This document shows, piece by piece, positions 26,549-38,042 of a stretch of DNA of 64,000 nt (position 1 is its first letter; each line of letters starts with the position of its first letter). The DNA comes from Variovorax atrisoli 110B (lineage in GTDB: Bacteria; Pseudomonadota; Gammaproteobacteria; Burkholderiales; Burkholderiaceae_C). The DNA is taken from contig NZ_KB907450.1 in the NCBI RefSeq assembly GCF_000382045.1, positions 510,204 to 574,203 of the forward strand, in the 5' to 3' direction. A program made the translations under genes and the position numbers. The notes beneath the pieces are model-generated. The model was not told the DNA's origin. It saw nothing but the letters and a program-made list of their open reading frames with translations, and searched no databases.

Positions 26549-26633
<85 letters not shown>

Positions 26634-26660
26634 TGACTCTGCTTTTCAGCAAAGACTGCA

Positions 26661-26689
26661 AGTATACACAATTTGTCGCGGCTGCCCAA
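26661..26689 (-). promoter_or_regulatory. Promoter of tRNA-Leu copy A with upstream phased A-tracts
   Basis: On the minus strand, TTGGGC is followed after 17 bases by TATACT, which ends 27 bases before the mature tRNA. Directly upstream on that strand lie a T8 run (26688-26695 on the plus strand as A8, overlapping the -35) and a T7 run (26708-26714) whose centres are about 20 bases apart, i.e. about two helical turns. Such A/T tracts resemble UP-element or curved-DNA stimulation of stable-RNA promoters. Confidence 0.6.
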
Positions 26690-26781
26690 AAAAAACGGGG
26701 CGCGCGCAAAAAAACTGGCGCTGGTCCGGCTCTTGCCTGTCCGGTTGCGCCGACCGTTCGATGCGGATTCGATCGGCAATG

Positions 26782-26806
26782 AAAAAAGCCACCGGAGACC
26801 GGTGGC
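26782..26806 (-). terminator. Intrinsic terminator of tRNA-Leu copy B
   Basis: This hairpin is identical to that of copy A: GCCACCGG/CCGGTGGC with a three-base loop, followed by six T residues on the minus strand, 36 bases after the tRNA. It should insulate copy B from copy A, so the two tRNAs are probably made from separate transcripts. Confidence 0.85.
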
Positions 26807-26842
26807 TTGAATCGAATGACCTGGTAAGGGTCTGTTTAAACT

Positions 26843-26927
<85 letters not shown>

Positions 26928-26929
26928 CC

Positions 26930-26953
26930 ACGTAGTTGCAGAAGCAACTACGT
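26930..26953. promoter_or_regulatory. Perfect 10-bp hairpin between tRNA-Leu copy B and rnr
   Basis: ACGTAGTTGC and GCAACTACGT pair perfectly around loop AGAA. On the plus strand TTT directly follows; on the minus strand the structure sits 2 bases before the tRNA 5' end. It could be part of the tRNA precursor leader, an operator, or a weak plus-strand terminator before rnr. It directly precedes the TTG considered as an rnr start. Confidence 0.55.
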
Positions 26954-26954
26954 T

Positions 26955-29279
<2,325 letters not shown>

Positions 29280-29346
29280 CCGGCCTCGCATCGCCATGAT
29301 CTAAACGAACGAACCATCGACAACCGAGAAGAAAGAGACAGACAGC

Positions 29347-30111
29347 ATGAGCGCTGAAGACAACAAGGGCCGTATCGCCATCGTCACGGGTGCCGGCTCC
29401 GGCATCGGCCGTGCAGCCGCGCTGGCGCTGCTGGCCGACGGCTGGAGCGTGGCGCTCGCAGGCCGTCGCCTGGAGCCGCTGGAGCAGGTGGCGGAAGAAT
29501 CGGGCGCCGGCGCGCGCGCCTTCGCGGTGCCCACCGACGTGTCGAACGCAGCCTCGGTGCAGGCCTTGTTCGCCGCGACGGTCGAGCGCTTCGGCCGCGT
29601 CGACCTGCTGTTCAACAACGCCGGCGTGGGCAACCCGCCGGGACCGTTCGAGGACTGGACACCCGAGCAGTGGCAGGGCGTGGTCGACATCAACCTGACC
29701 GGCATGTTCTTCTGCATCCAGCAGGCCTTCCGCACGATGAAGGCTCAGACGCCGATGGGCGGCCGCATCATCAACAACGGCTCGATTTCGGCCACGGCGC
29801 CGCGCCCGAACTCGGCCGCGTACACCGCGACCAAGCACGCGGTCGAAGGACTGACCAAGACCGCGTCGCTCGACGGCCGCAAGTACGACATCGCGGTGGG
29901 CCAGATCGACGTGGGCAACGCCATGACCGAGCTGGCCGCGCGCATGGCCAAGGGCGTGCCGCAGGCCAACGGAGAGCTCGCGATCGAACCGCTGATCGAC
30001 GTCAAGATCGTCGGCCAGTCGGTGCTCTACATGGCGAACCTGCCGCTGGAAGCCAACGTGCTGTTCCACACCGTCATGGCGACGAAGATGCCCTTCGTCG
30101 GTCGCGGCTAG
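29347..30111 (+). CDS. SDR-family oxidoreductase
   Basis: A 254-residue classical short-chain dehydrogenase with cofactor loop [14 protein letters not shown], a catalytic Ser in [12 protein letters not shown] and Tyr-x3-Lys in [13 protein letters not shown]. The normal C-terminal substrate loop contains [25 protein letters not shown], an ending seen in many Burkholderiales SDRs of unknown substrate. It follows rnr by 67 bases with no obvious terminator and is convergent with the NAD(P)HX repair gene (6-base gap). The substrate cannot be assigned. Confidence 0.85.
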   Translation: MSAEDNKGRIAIVTGAGSGIGRAAALALLADGWSVALAGRRLEPLEQVAEESGAGARAFAVPTDVSNAASVQALFAATVERFGRVDLLFNNAGVGNPPGPFEDWTPEQWQGVVDINLTGMFFCIQQAFRTMKAQTPMGGRIINNGSISATAPRPNSAAYTATKHAVEGLTKTASLDGRKYDIAVGQIDVGNAMTELAARMAKGVPQANGELAIEPLIDVKIVGQSVLYMANLPLEANVLFHTVMATKMPFVGRG

Positions 30112-30117
30112 GGTCTT

Positions 30118-31578
30118 TCAGTCGGATGCGCGGCGGGCCAGCGCGCCGGCAGTGAGCGGGGCCGCATCGGCCGGCCAGGTGTCGGCGATGTGGCCGTGCT
30201 GCCAGACGGATTCGCGTGCCGCTTCGAACGCTGGGCGGCCCGCCGCCAGCGCTGCGCCGATCATTCCGGCCAGCACGTCGCCGGTGCCCGCGGTTGCGAG
30301 CCGGGCGTTGCCGGTCAGGTTGATGACGGGCGTCGTTTGGCCGGCGCCGGCGATGACGGTGCCTGATCCCTTGAGCACGGCAACGACGCCGAAGCGCGCC
30401 GCGAGTTCTCGCGCCGCGGCCATCCGGTCGCCCTGGACTTCCCCGACCGATCTGCCCAGCAGGCGCGCCGCTTCCAGCGGATGCGGCGTGATCACCGTTG
30501 GCGATCCAATTTTTCCGCGCGATGCCAGCTGGGCTTGCAGTGTGTTGTCGGTTGCGATGGCATTGAGCGCATCTGCATCGAGCACCAGCGCGGCCGCCGT
30601 CGAGAGCACACGTGGCAGAAGTTCGCGCACGGCTTCTGCTCCGCCGCAGCCGCAGACGGCCGTCATGTTCGAGAGATCGAGCGTTCGTGCGTCGCGCAGC
30701 ATCAGTTCGGGCTGCGCGGTATCGACGGGCGCTGCGCTCGGATCGAGCAGCCCGACGAACACGCGGCCGGCGCCCCCATGCAGAGCCGCCGAGCCAGCCA
30801 GCAAAGCCGCGCCTGCCATGCCGGAGGCGCCTCCGATCACCGCGACGTCGCCATAGCTGCCCTTGTGCGAGGCATGCTCGCGAAGCTGCGCATCGGGCGC
30901 TCCGGCGATGCGCGCCACGGGGCGGTCCCTGAATGCGCCGCAACCCAGATCGTCGAACCAGACCGTGCCCGCCGCGTCGCGGCCTTGCGCCGTGAACAGG
31001 CCGGGCTTGAGCGTGAGGAAGGTGATGCAGCTGCGGGCGGCTGCCCGTGCGTGACCGGCGCCCCGAGGCAGCGTGCCGGTATCCGCATTCAGCCCGGAGG
31101 GCACATCGACGCACAGCACGGGTTGGCCGCTGGCGTGCATCTGCTCGAGCCAATCGGCCATCGTGCCGTCGGGCGGACGCGCCGAGCCGATGCCGAGCAA
31201 TGCGTCGATCGCGAGTTCAAAGGCCGAAGGCGGCGTCGTGGCAAAGGTGACGCCTGCATCGCGAGCCCGCTGCAGCGATGCCTTGGCGTCCGGCGGCAGC
31301 CTGCCTTCATCGCCGAGGAAGGTGACGACCGGGAAGAAGCCCCGGTGCCGCAACTGCGCAGCAGCTTCGAAGCCGTCGCCGCCGTTGTTGCCTGGTCCGC
31401 AAGCCACCCAGATCGTGCGCGCATGCGGCGCGATCGCCATCGCGAGCCGCGCCACCGCGAGGCCCGCGCGCTGCATCAGCGTGTGGGCGGGCAGGGCGGC
31501 CGACGCTGCCTGCTCGATGCGGCGAGTTGCAGCGATGTCGAACAGATCGGCAGCAGTGGCGGAGGTGATGCGTTGCAT
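30118..31578 (-). CDS. nnr: Bifunctional NAD(P)H-hydrate epimerase / ADP-dependent NAD(P)H-hydrate dehydratase
   Basis: This fused metabolite-repair enzyme restores damaged NAD(P)HX. The N-terminal epimerase (YjeF_N-like) covers about residues 1-215, with GPGNNGGDGFEAA and CVDVPSGLNADTG. The C-terminal dehydratase (ribokinase-like, about 230-486) has VIGGASGMAGAALLAG, TPHPLEAARLLG and LTGNARLATAGTGDVLAG with the catalytic aspartate in GTGDVL. The 486-residue fusion matches the E. coli organisation. It is divergent from a small membrane-protein gene across 52 bases. Confidence 0.94.
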   Translation of the reverse strand: MQRITSATAADLFDIAATRRIEQAASAALPAHTLMQRAGLAVARLAMAIAPHARTIWVACGPGNNGGDGFEAAAQLRHRGFFPVVTFLGDEGRLPPDAKASLQRARDAGVTFATTPPSAFELAIDALLGIGSARPPDGTMADWLEQMHASGQPVLCVDVPSGLNADTGTLPRGAGHARAAARSCITFLTLKPGLFTAQGRDAAGTVWFDDLGCGAFRDRPVARIAGAPDAQLREHASHKGSYGDVAVIGGASGMAGAALLAGSAALHGGAGRVFVGLLDPSAAPVDTAQPELMLRDARTLDLSNMTAVCGCGGAEAVRELLPRVLSTAAALVLDADALNAIATDNTLQAQLASRGKIGSPTVITPHPLEAARLLGRSVGEVQGDRMAAARELAARFGVVAVLKGSGTVIAGAGQTTPVINLTGNARLATAGTGDVLAGMIGAALAAGRPAFEAARESVWQHGHIADTWPADAAPLTAGALARRASD

Positions 31579-31630
31579 CGACGCATTGTGCCGCCGGCCT
31601 GCCAGCGGCTTGCCTGCCTATGATCCGGGG

Positions 31631-32059
31631 ATGAATTTCAAGGGCGCCGGTTGGCTGCTTGTTCTGCTCGTCGCGGCGCTGGTGTCGTTCCTCGCCGCGA
31701 CGCTGGCGTGGATCGCCGGATTCGCGTGGGTTCTCGGCCTGCTGTGCATTGTGTGGGGCATCTTCCTGCTGGCCGAGTTCAGGCGATGGATTCCGCTGCG
31801 GGACGTGGCCTGGGCCGCCAATGTCGGTTTCGGCATCAGCGTGGTCCGCTGGTTCGACCTGCCGGCCGAAGCGACTTCCGGGCTGGAGCGCCTGGCACTC
31901 CTGGGGGCTGCCGGCTTGTGCCTGGTCTTCTTCGGGTTGGTCTGCCCCGGATTGCTGGGCTGGATGGCCGGCAGGTTCCGGCCTCCTCCGGAGCCGGAGC
32001 TTCCCGTCGAAAAGCCGGCAAGCCCGGAGGCGTTGCGCCGATGGGGTCCTAGAGACTGA
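31631..32059 (+). CDS. Small integral membrane protein of unknown function
   Basis: The 142-residue protein has three likely membrane segments (about residues 7-25, 28-48 and 88-112) and a proline-rich cytoplasmic tail (RPPPEPELPVEKP). I do not recognise the family. The ATG follows GGGG with short spacing, so initiation is plausible but not strongly marked. Its 3' end overlaps the 3' end of the convergent D-amino-acid dehydrogenase gene by 11 bases, which argues for real selection on both frames or a simple end overlap. Confidence 0.65.
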   Translation: MNFKGAGWLLVLLVAALVSFLAATLAWIAGFAWVLGLLCIVWGIFLLAEFRRWIPLRDVAWAANVGFGISVVRWFDLPAEATSGLERLALLGAAGLCLVFFGLVCPGLLGWMAGRFRPPPEPELPVEKPASPEALRRWGPRD

Positions 32060-33302
32060 GCCGTTCGACCCCGAGTCCTTCGAGGTCGATGCCCGGCTCG
32101 CGCCCTGCGATCAGGTCGCCCAGCACGCGCGCGCTGCCGCACGAGAGTGCCCAGCCGCTCGATCCGTGCCCGAGGTTGAGCCAGACGCCGGGAATGCCGC
32201 TGGCACCCAGCACCGGCGGACCGTCGGGCAGCATCGGCCGGGCGCCTTTCCACTGCTGGATGCCCGACTGCAGCGTCGCGGCACCCGGAAACCAGTCGTG
32301 CAGCACCTTGTAGAGCGTCTGCACCGCGGCGGGATTCATCGTCTCCAGCGAGCCGCCGATCTCCGCGCTGCCGGCCACGCGCACCCGCTGGCCCAGCCGG
32401 GAGATGGCGACCTTGAAGCGCTCGTCCATCACCGCGCTGCGCGGCGCATTGAGCGGCTCGCGGATCGGCGCGCTGACCGAATGGCCGTAGACCGGCGCCA
32501 TCGGAATCCGCAGGCCCAGGGGCCGCAGCAGCGCGGCCGATTCCAGTCCGGCGCAGACCACCACGGCGTCGTAGCGGACCGGGTCCGAGCCGCTGGCGAG
32601 CGAGAGAGAGGTGGGCGCTGCGCGGCTCAGCGGCGCGATGTCGCAGTTGAAATGGAACTGGGCGCCGAAGGATTCGGCCTCCCACTTGAGCAGCAGTGCG
32701 AACTGGCGGCAGTTGGCCACCTCGTCCTCGGGCAGGTGGATGGCGCCTGCCAGCGGGGTATCAGGGTTCAGGGCGGGTTCGATCAGCCGGGCCTCGTCGG
32801 CGTCGACTTCCTTGAAGACGCTGCCGGCCGCGCGCAGCACGTCGAGCCCGGGCTGCACCAGCTTCTTCTCGCGCTTGGAGCGCAGCAGCACCAGGTAGCC
32901 GTCGCTGCGCTCGTAGCTGAGTTCGCGCGCCTCGGTCACCTCGTGCAGCCGGTTGCGGCTGTAGAAGGCAAGACGCTGCATGCGGGCGCGGTTGGCGAGG
33001 TAGGTGTCGAGCTTGCAGGCCTTCTGCCAGCGGGAGAGCCAGCCGAGGTCGCGCGAGCCCAGGGGCCAGCGCAGCTTGATGGCGCCGTGCGAAGAGAGCA
33101 GGGAGCGCAGCACCTTGCCGCGCATGCCGGGACCGGCCCACGGCGTGACGTATCCGGGAGCGACCACGCCGGCATTGGCGAAGCTGGCTTCCTCGGCGGC
33201 GGCGCCTCGGCGCTCGAACACGGTCACTTCATGGCCGTCGGAAACCAGTTCCCAGGCGGTGGTGACGCCGATGATGCCGGCGCCCACGATCGCGATTTTC
33301 AT
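32049..33302 (-). CDS. dadA: D-amino-acid dehydrogenase-like FAD oxidoreductase
   Basis: A 417-residue DAO-fold flavoprotein resembling the DadA small subunit, which oxidises D-amino acids (typically D-alanine) to 2-oxo acids and passes electrons to the respiratory chain. It has the FAD dinucleotide fold at the very N-terminus (MKIAIVGAGIIGVTTAWEL), the family hallmark EEASFANAGVVAPGYVTPWAGPG, and the C-terminal FAD contact GHGSSGWALSCGSARVL. Setting the start at MKIAIVGAG removes an unlikely Arg-rich extension. It lies 56 bases downstream of the amidase gene on the same strand. Glycine or sarcosine oxidases of the same fold are alternatives. Confidence 0.87.
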   Translation of the reverse strand: MKIAIVGAGIIGVTTAWELVSDGHEVTVFERRGAAAEEASFANAGVVAPGYVTPWAGPGMRGKVLRSLLSSHGAIKLRWPLGSRDLGWLSRWQKACKLDTYLANRARMQRLAFYSRNRLHEVTEARELSYERSDGYLVLLRSKREKKLVQPGLDVLRAAGSVFKEVDADEARLIEPALNPDTPLAGAIHLPEDEVANCRQFALLLKWEAESFGAQFHFNCDIAPLSRAAPTSLSLASGSDPVRYDAVVVCAGLESAALLRPLGLRIPMAPVYGHSVSAPIREPLNAPRSAVMDERFKVAISRLGQRVRVAGSAEIGGSLETMNPAAVQTLYKVLHDWFPGAATLQSGIQQWKGARPMLPDGPPVLGASGIPGVWLNLGHGSSGWALSCGSARVLGDLIAGREPGIDLEGLGVERLSL

Positions 33303-33358
33303 TGAATGTTCAGGATGAGAGAGATGGCCGGCGCCAGCGGAGCGGACGCCGTCGGCCG

Positions 33359-34681
33359 CTATTCTTGCAGTGCGCGTTCGGTCTGGAGCGCCACCGCAAG
33401 GACGGCGTCGTCGTGCAGCGCGGCATGCCACAGCATCAGGCCCACCGGCAATTCACCGGGGACGTGGCAGGGCAGCGAGATGGCGCACCCGTCGAGCATG
33501 TTGATGACCGACGGGTTGCGCAGCAGCAGCGCATTGACGCGGAAGAATTCTTCGTCGCGCTCGGCGCCCGGCGCCACGCTGGCGATGGGCGGCGCGGTGA
33601 TCGGCACGGTCGGCGACAGCACGGCGTCGAACGGTGCGAGCGCGGCTTCGACGCGGCCGATCCAGTCGCGTCGGGCGTTGATCAGGTCGATGTACTCGTG
33701 CGCCTTCATCGTCGCGCCGCGCAGGATGCGCTGGGCCACGCGCGGGTCGTAGCCGGCGCCGCTGCGTTCCAGCAGCAGGCGATGCCAGGCGTAGGCCTCG
33801 GCAGCCGAGAAGCCGCCGGTGGCATTGATGGCGCCGAGTTCGGCGAGCTCGGGCAGTTCGATCTCCACGATGCGGGCGCCGGCGGCACGCAGAGCCTTCA
33901 GCGAGCGCTCGAAGGCGGTGGCGACGGCGGGCTCGACGCCATCGAAGAACAGGTTCTTCACCACGGCCAGCCTGTAGGCGGAGAGCGGGGCGTTGCCGGC
34001 GGTCACGCGCCGGGCGGCGAGGATCTCGTGCGCGGTGATGGCATCGCGCACCGATCGGGTCATGGCGCAGGCGGTGTCCAGGGTGGTCGACAGCGGCAGG
34101 GCGCCGGCGGTGGGCGTCAGCCGGGCCGTGTTCTTGAAGCCGACGATGCCGTTGAGCGCCGCGGGAATGCGGATCGAGCCGCCGGTGTCGGAGCCCAGCC
34201 CGATGAAGGCGGCCCCGCTCGCCACCGAGATCGCCGCCCCGGACGAGGAGCCGCCCGGAATGCGCGGCACCGCGGCGTCGCTGACGTTGGCCGGCGTTCC
34301 ATGGTGTGGATTGACGCCGACGCCAGAGAAGGCGAATTCCGTCATGTTGGTCCGGCCCGTCAGCACGCCACCGGCGGCGCGCAGCCGAGCAACGGCAGGA
34401 GCATCGGCCTTTGCGGCCGGGGCGTGGGCGAGGACGGCGGAGCCGGCAGGGGTGGCCTGGCCCTCGACGTCGAAAAGGTCTTTTGCCGTGAAGGCGAGCC
34501 CGGCCAGGCGGCTCGCCGGGTCGCAGGCCTGGGCCGAACCCGGGGCCTCGTCGAACATCGTCCGGGTGAAGGCGTGGGCGCAGGCGGCGGACCTGGAGAT
34601 GTCGAGCGCGCGCTCCATTTCGGTGCGGGCGTCGGTGCCACCTGCCAGAAGGTCGAGACGGGTGGCGTGGAGGTCGTTCAT
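33359..34681 (-). CDS. Amidase-signature family hydrolase
   Basis: A 440-residue amidase-signature enzyme with the Ser-cisSer-Lys triad: Lys67 (FTAKDLFD), a cis-Ser in PGGSSSGAA (145-147) and nucleophile Ser169 in [12 protein letters not shown]. It is similar to AtzF/GatA-like amidases, but the substrate is unknown; indole-acetamide, allophanate and aryl-acylamide amidases share this core. It is upstream of the dadA-like gene on the same strand, suggesting a small operon that could release and oxidise an amino compound (inference). It is divergent from rpsB. Confidence 0.85.
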   Translation of the reverse strand: MNDLHATRLDLLAGGTDARTEMERALDISRSAACAHAFTRTMFDEAPGSAQACDPASRLAGLAFTAKDLFDVEGQATPAGSAVLAHAPAAKADAPAVARLRAAGGVLTGRTNMTEFAFSGVGVNPHHGTPANVSDAAVPRIPGGSSSGAAISVASGAAFIGLGSDTGGSIRIPAALNGIVGFKNTARLTPTAGALPLSTTLDTACAMTRSVRDAITAHEILAARRVTAGNAPLSAYRLAVVKNLFFDGVEPAVATAFERSLKALRAAGARIVEIELPELAELGAINATGGFSAAEAYAWHRLLLERSGAGYDPRVAQRILRGATMKAHEYIDLINARRDWIGRVEAALAPFDAVLSPTVPITAPPIASVAPGAERDEEFFRVNALLLRNPSVINMLDGCAISLPCHVPGELPVGLMLWHAALHDDAVLAVALQTERALQE

Positions 34682-34736
34682 GGGAGCTGCAGGGTGCCGC
34701 CGGGGCGGTTCAGGTTCAGGGGAGGGGCGACGCCCG

Positions 34737-34745
34737 TGCTATACT
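34737..34745 (+). promoter_or_regulatory. Extended -10 promoter of the rpsB-tsf operon
   Basis: TGCTATACT is an extended -10 element with a 5-of-6 -10 hexamer. The -35 region upstream is weak (TTCAGG at 19 bases), as expected for extended -10 promoters. Transcription would begin near 34752, leaving a leader of about 135 bases before rpsB. Confidence 0.6.
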
Positions 34746-34751
34746 CTTTGG

Positions 34752-34887
34752 GTTTCGCTGGCCGGGCAACGGCTTTCATTGCTCCCAGCCAGACACATCC
34801 GCAAACCGGCCCAATCAAGGTGTTGTGACTCGATTCGAAGAGCGCAAAACGGGCTGGATTTTAGACCCAACCTTTGGAGTAATTTCA
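34752..34887 (+). promoter_or_regulatory. Candidate rpsB mRNA leader
   Basis: About 135 untranslated bases separate the predicted start site from the rpsB ATG. In other proteobacteria the rpsB leader folds into a structure through which S2 represses its own operon. I have not folded this leader, so the regulatory role is inferred from context only. It ends in GGAG nine bases before the ATG. Confidence 0.4.
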
Positions 34888-35640
34888 ATGTCCACGACCA
34901 TGCGCGAAATGCTGGAGGCAGGTGTCCATTTCGGTCACCAAACCCGCTTCTGGAACCCCAAGATGGCCCCGTACATCTTCGGCCATCGCAACAAGATCCA
35001 CATCATCAACCTGGAAAAGTCGCTCCCGATGTTCCAGGAGGCGATGAAGTACGCCAAGCAGCTCACCGCCAACCGCGGCACCATCCTGATGGTCGGTACC
35101 AAGCGCCAGGCCCGTGACATCGTGGCGACCGAAGCCCGCCGTGCCGGCGTGCCGTACGTCGACACCCGCTGGCTGGGTGGCATGCTGACCAACTTCAAGA
35201 CGGTCAAGACCTCGATCAAGCGCCTGAAGGACATGAAGGCCCAGCAGGAAGCCGGCCTCGACAACCTGAGCAAGAAAGAGCAGCTCACGTTCACGCGTGA
35301 AATCGAGAAGCTCGAGAAGGACATCGGCGGCATCCAGGACATGAGCGCCCTGCCTGACGCCATCTTCGTGATCGACGTGGGCTTCCACAAGATCGCCGTG
35401 GCTGAAGCCAAGAAGCTGGGCATCCCGCTGATCGGCGTGGTGGACTCCAACCACTCGCCCGAAGGCATCGACTACGTGATCCCCGGCAACGACGACTCGT
35501 CGAAGGCTGTCACGCTGTACGCCCGCGGTATCGCCGACGCGATCATCGAAGGCCGCAACAGCGCCACCGGCGACGTGGTGAAGGCCATCGTCGAAGGCAA
35601 TGACGAATTCGTCGAAGTCGAAGAGGGTGCCTCGGCCTGA
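34888..35640 (+). CDS. rpsB: 30S ribosomal protein S2
   Basis: A 250-residue ribosomal protein of the small subunit. It shows the family blocks [18 protein letters not shown], the IHIINLEKS region, [23 protein letters not shown] and [24 protein letters not shown]. The ATG beginning MSTTMREML was chosen because it has a GGAG element; a GTG 63 bases upstream extends into the leader. It is the first gene of the rpsB-tsf operon, followed 25 bases after the stop by an intrinsic terminator/attenuator. Confidence 0.98.
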   Translation: MSTTMREMLEAGVHFGHQTRFWNPKMAPYIFGHRNKIHIINLEKSLPMFQEAMKYAKQLTANRGTILMVGTKRQARDIVATEARRAGVPYVDTRWLGGMLTNFKTVKTSIKRLKDMKAQQEAGLDNLSKKEQLTFTREIEKLEKDIGGIQDMSALPDAIFVIDVGFHKIAVAEAKKLGIPLIGVVDSNHSPEGIDYVIPGNDDSSKAVTLYARGIADAIIEGRNSATGDVVKAIVEGNDEFVEVEEGASA

Positions 35641-35664
35641 TTGGCGCGCCCGCGAGCCTGAAGA

Positions 35665-35689
35665 AGGGGCTTTGGTGCCCCTTTTTTTT
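35665..35689 (+). terminator. Intrinsic terminator/attenuator between rpsB and tsf
   Basis: AGGGGC and GCCCCT form a 6-bp GC-rich stem with loop TTTGGT, followed by a run of T8. It sits between two genes normally co-transcribed, so it probably ends only part of the transcripts, setting S2 above EF-Ts output, as known for the E. coli operon. Confidence 0.8.
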
Positions 35690-35720
35690 AACCTGATTTT
35701 TGAATTCACGGAGATACAAA

Positions 35721-36644
35721 ATGGCTGCAATCACCGCAAGCATGGTCGGCGAACTGCGCGCGAAGACCGACGCGCCGATGATGGAGTGCAAGAAGGCCCT
35801 GACCGAGGCCGACGGCAACATGGAAAAGGCAGAAGAGCTGCTGCGCATCAAGCTCGGCAACAAGGCTGGCAAGGCGTCGAGCCGCATCACCGCCGAAGGC
35901 GTGGTGGCCGCATACGCTGCCAGTGACGCCGGCGCGATGATCGAAGTCAACTGCGAAACCGACTTCGTCTCGAAGAACGACAGCTTCCTGGCCCTGGTCA
36001 ACGCCGCCGCCAAGCTCATCGCCGAGAAGAATCCCGCCGACATCGCTGCACTGGGTGCACTGCCCTACGAGCAGGACGGCTTCGGCCCCACGCTCGAGGA
36101 CGTGCGCAAGGGCCTGATCGGCAAGATCGGCGAGAACATGACCTTCCGCCGCTTCAAGCGCTTCGCCGGCAACGGCAAGCTGGCTTCGTACCTGCACGGC
36201 ACGCGCATCGGCGTGATGGTCGAGTTCGAAGGTGACGACACTGCCGCCAAGGACGTCGCGATGCACATCGCCGCCATGAAGCCCGTGTCGATCGCTGCTT
36301 CGGACGTGCCTGCCGAGCTGATCGAGAAGGAACGCGCCATTGCTGCCGGCAAGGCGGAAGAAGACCGCAAGGCCGCCGAAGCAGAAGGCAAGAAGCCCCA
36401 GCCGGCCGACATCGTCGCCAAGCGCATCGAAGGCGGCGTGCAGAAGTTCCTGAAGGAAGTCTCGCTGCACAACCAGCCTTTCGTGAAGAACGACAAGCAG
36501 ACCGTCGAGCAGATGCTCAAGGCCGCCAACACCACGATCAAGGGCTTCACCCTGTACGTGGTCGGCGAAGGCATTGAGAAGAAAGTTGACGACTTCGCTG
36601 CAGAGGTCGCCGCTCAAGTCGCCGCAGCCAAGGCTGCCGCCTAA
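35721..36644 (+). CDS. tsf: Elongation factor Ts
   Basis: EF-Ts is the guanine-nucleotide exchange factor for EF-Tu. The 307-residue protein contains the [18 protein letters not shown] signature near the N-terminus, the core ENCETDFV-like [14 protein letters not shown], and the C-terminal half with KVSLHNQPF-type [18 protein letters not shown] element precedes the ATG. It follows rpsB after a terminator-like hairpin and is itself followed by a strong terminator, so pyrH must be separately promoted or reached by readthrough. Confidence 0.98.
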   Translation: MAAITASMVGELRAKTDAPMMECKKALTEADGNMEKAEELLRIKLGNKAGKASSRITAEGVVAAYAASDAGAMIEVNCETDFVSKNDSFLALVNAAAKLIAEKNPADIAALGALPYEQDGFGPTLEDVRKGLIGKIGENMTFRRFKRFAGNGKLASYLHGTRIGVMVEFEGDDTAAKDVAMHIAAMKPVSIAASDVPAELIEKERAIAAGKAEEDRKAAEAEGKKPQPADIVAKRIEGGVQKFLKEVSLHNQPFVKNDKQTVEQMLKAANTTIKGFTLYVVGEGIEKKVDDFAAEVAAQVAAAKAAA

Positions 36645-36660
36645 GCCTTTATGGCTCCAG

Positions 36661-36692
36661 CGACGGTGCGTTCGCGCGCACCGTCGTTTTTT
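36661..36692 (+). terminator. Intrinsic terminator after tsf
   Basis: CGACGGTGCG and CGCACCGTCG form a perfect 10-bp stem around TTCGCG, followed by six T residues, starting 16 bases after the tsf stop. A TACACT (36706-36711) just beyond could be a pyrH -10, but its -35 would fall inside the terminator and is poor. Confidence 0.9.
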
Positions 36693-36739
36693 CATCGTCA
36701 CGTTTTACACTCGTCCCGCCCAACCAAAGGAAATTGCCC

Positions 36740-37462
36740 ATGTCTGATGCCCGTCCAGCCCACAAGCGAATCTTGTTGAAGCTGTCGGGAGAGGCGTTGA
36801 TGGGTGACGATGCCTTCGGCATCAACCGCGCGACCATCGTGCGCATGGTGCAGGAGGTGGCCGAGGTCGTGAACATGGGCGTCCAGGTGGCGGTCGTGAT
36901 CGGCGGCGGCAACATCTTCCGCGGCGTCGCAGGCGGTTCGGTCGGCATGGACCGAGCCACGGCCGACTACATGGGCATGCTGGCCACGGTCATGAATTCG
37001 CTGGCCCTGGCCGACGCGATGGACAAGCAGGGCCTCGTGGCCCGCGTGATGTCCGCGATCGCGATCGAGCAGGTGGTCGAGCCCTATGTGCGCCCCAAGG
37101 CGCTGCAGTACCTCGAAGAGGGCAAGGTCGTCGTGTTCGCGGCCGGTACGGGCAACCCGTTCTTCACCACCGACACGGCCGCTGCGCTGCGTGGTGCCGA
37201 GATCGGCGCCGAGCTGGTGCTCAAGGCGACCAAGGTCGATGGCGTCTACACCGCCGACCCCAAGACCAACCCCGACGCAACCCGCTACGCCACGTTGACC
37301 TTCGACGAGGCGATTGCGCAGAACCTCGGCATCATGGACGCCACGGCCTTTGCGCTGTGCCGCGACCAGAAGCTGCCGATCAAGGTGTTCTCGATCTTCA
37401 AGAATGGCGCGCTCAAGCGCGTTGTCATGGGCGAGGACGAAGGCACGCTGGTGCATGCCTAG
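36740..37462 (+). CDS. pyrH: UMP kinase
   Basis: A 240-residue amino-acid-kinase-family UMP kinase, which phosphorylates UMP to UDP. The sequence shows [19 protein letters not shown], the [19 protein letters not shown] block, [18 protein letters not shown] and [13 protein letters not shown]. An AAAGGAAA ribosome-binding site precedes the ATG; a TTG 6 bases earlier is unlikely. It starts a long run of short-spaced genes (pyrH-frr-uppS-cdsA-dxr and beyond) with 11 bases to frr. Confidence 0.98.
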   Translation: MSDARPAHKRILLKLSGEALMGDDAFGINRATIVRMVQEVAEVVNMGVQVAVVIGGGNIFRGVAGGSVGMDRATADYMGMLATVMNSLALADAMDKQGLVARVMSAIAIEQVVEPYVRPKALQYLEEGKVVVFAAGTGNPFFTTDTAAALRGAEIGAELVLKATKVDGVYTADPKTNPDATRYATLTFDEAIAQNLGIMDATAFALCRDQKLPIKVFSIFKNGALKRVVMGEDEGTLVHA

Positions 37463-37473
37463 GAGTATTTGAG

Positions 37474-38034
37474 ATGACCATTGCAGACATCCGCAGTGCG
37501 ACCGACGCGAAGATGAACCAGTCGATCGCCGCATTCCAGAACAACCTCACCAAGATCCGTACGGGCCGTGCCAATTCGGCGCTGCTCGACTCGATCCACG
37601 TGGAGTACTACGGCTCCCAGGTGCCCCTGAGCCAGGTTGCCAACGTGTCGGTGCTCGATTCGCGCACCCTCAGCGTGCAGCCGTGGGAAAAGGGCATGGG
37701 CGCCAAGATCGAGAAGGCCATTCGCGAAAGCGACCTGGGCCTCAACCCTGCCTCGATGGGCGACCTGATCCGCGTGCCGCTGCCCGCCATGAGCGAAGAG
37801 CGCCGCAAGGAAATGACCAAGCTGGTCCGCAACGAAGGCGAGAGCGCCAAGATCGCCACGCGCAACCTGCGCCGCGATGCGAACGAGGCGGTCAAGAAGC
37901 TGGTCAAGGAAAAGCTGGCCTCCGAGGACGAGCAGAAGCGCGCCGAAGCCGAGATCCAGAAGGTCACCGACCGCCATATCGCGGAAATCGACCGCCTGGT
38001 CGCGGCCAAGGAAGCGGAGATCATGGCCGTTTGA
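37474..38034 (+). CDS. frr: Ribosome recycling factor
   Basis: RRF, with EF-G, splits the post-termination ribosome. The 186-residue protein has the canonical [14 protein letters not shown] segment, [16 protein letters not shown], the hinge region and a C-terminal triple-helix bundle with LTEERRKEM-type [12 protein letters not shown]. An AGGAG element lies before the ATG. It is sandwiched between pyrH and uppS with 11- and 8-base gaps, indicating co-transcription. Confidence 0.98.
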   Translation: MTIADIRSATDAKMNQSIAAFQNNLTKIRTGRANSALLDSIHVEYYGSQVPLSQVANVSVLDSRTLSVQPWEKGMGAKIEKAIRESDLGLNPASMGDLIRVPLPAMSEERRKEMTKLVRNEGESAKIATRNLRRDANEAVKKLVKEKLASEDEQKRAEAEIQKVTDRHIAEIDRLVAAKEAEIMAV

Positions 38035-38042
38035 GGCCTGCC

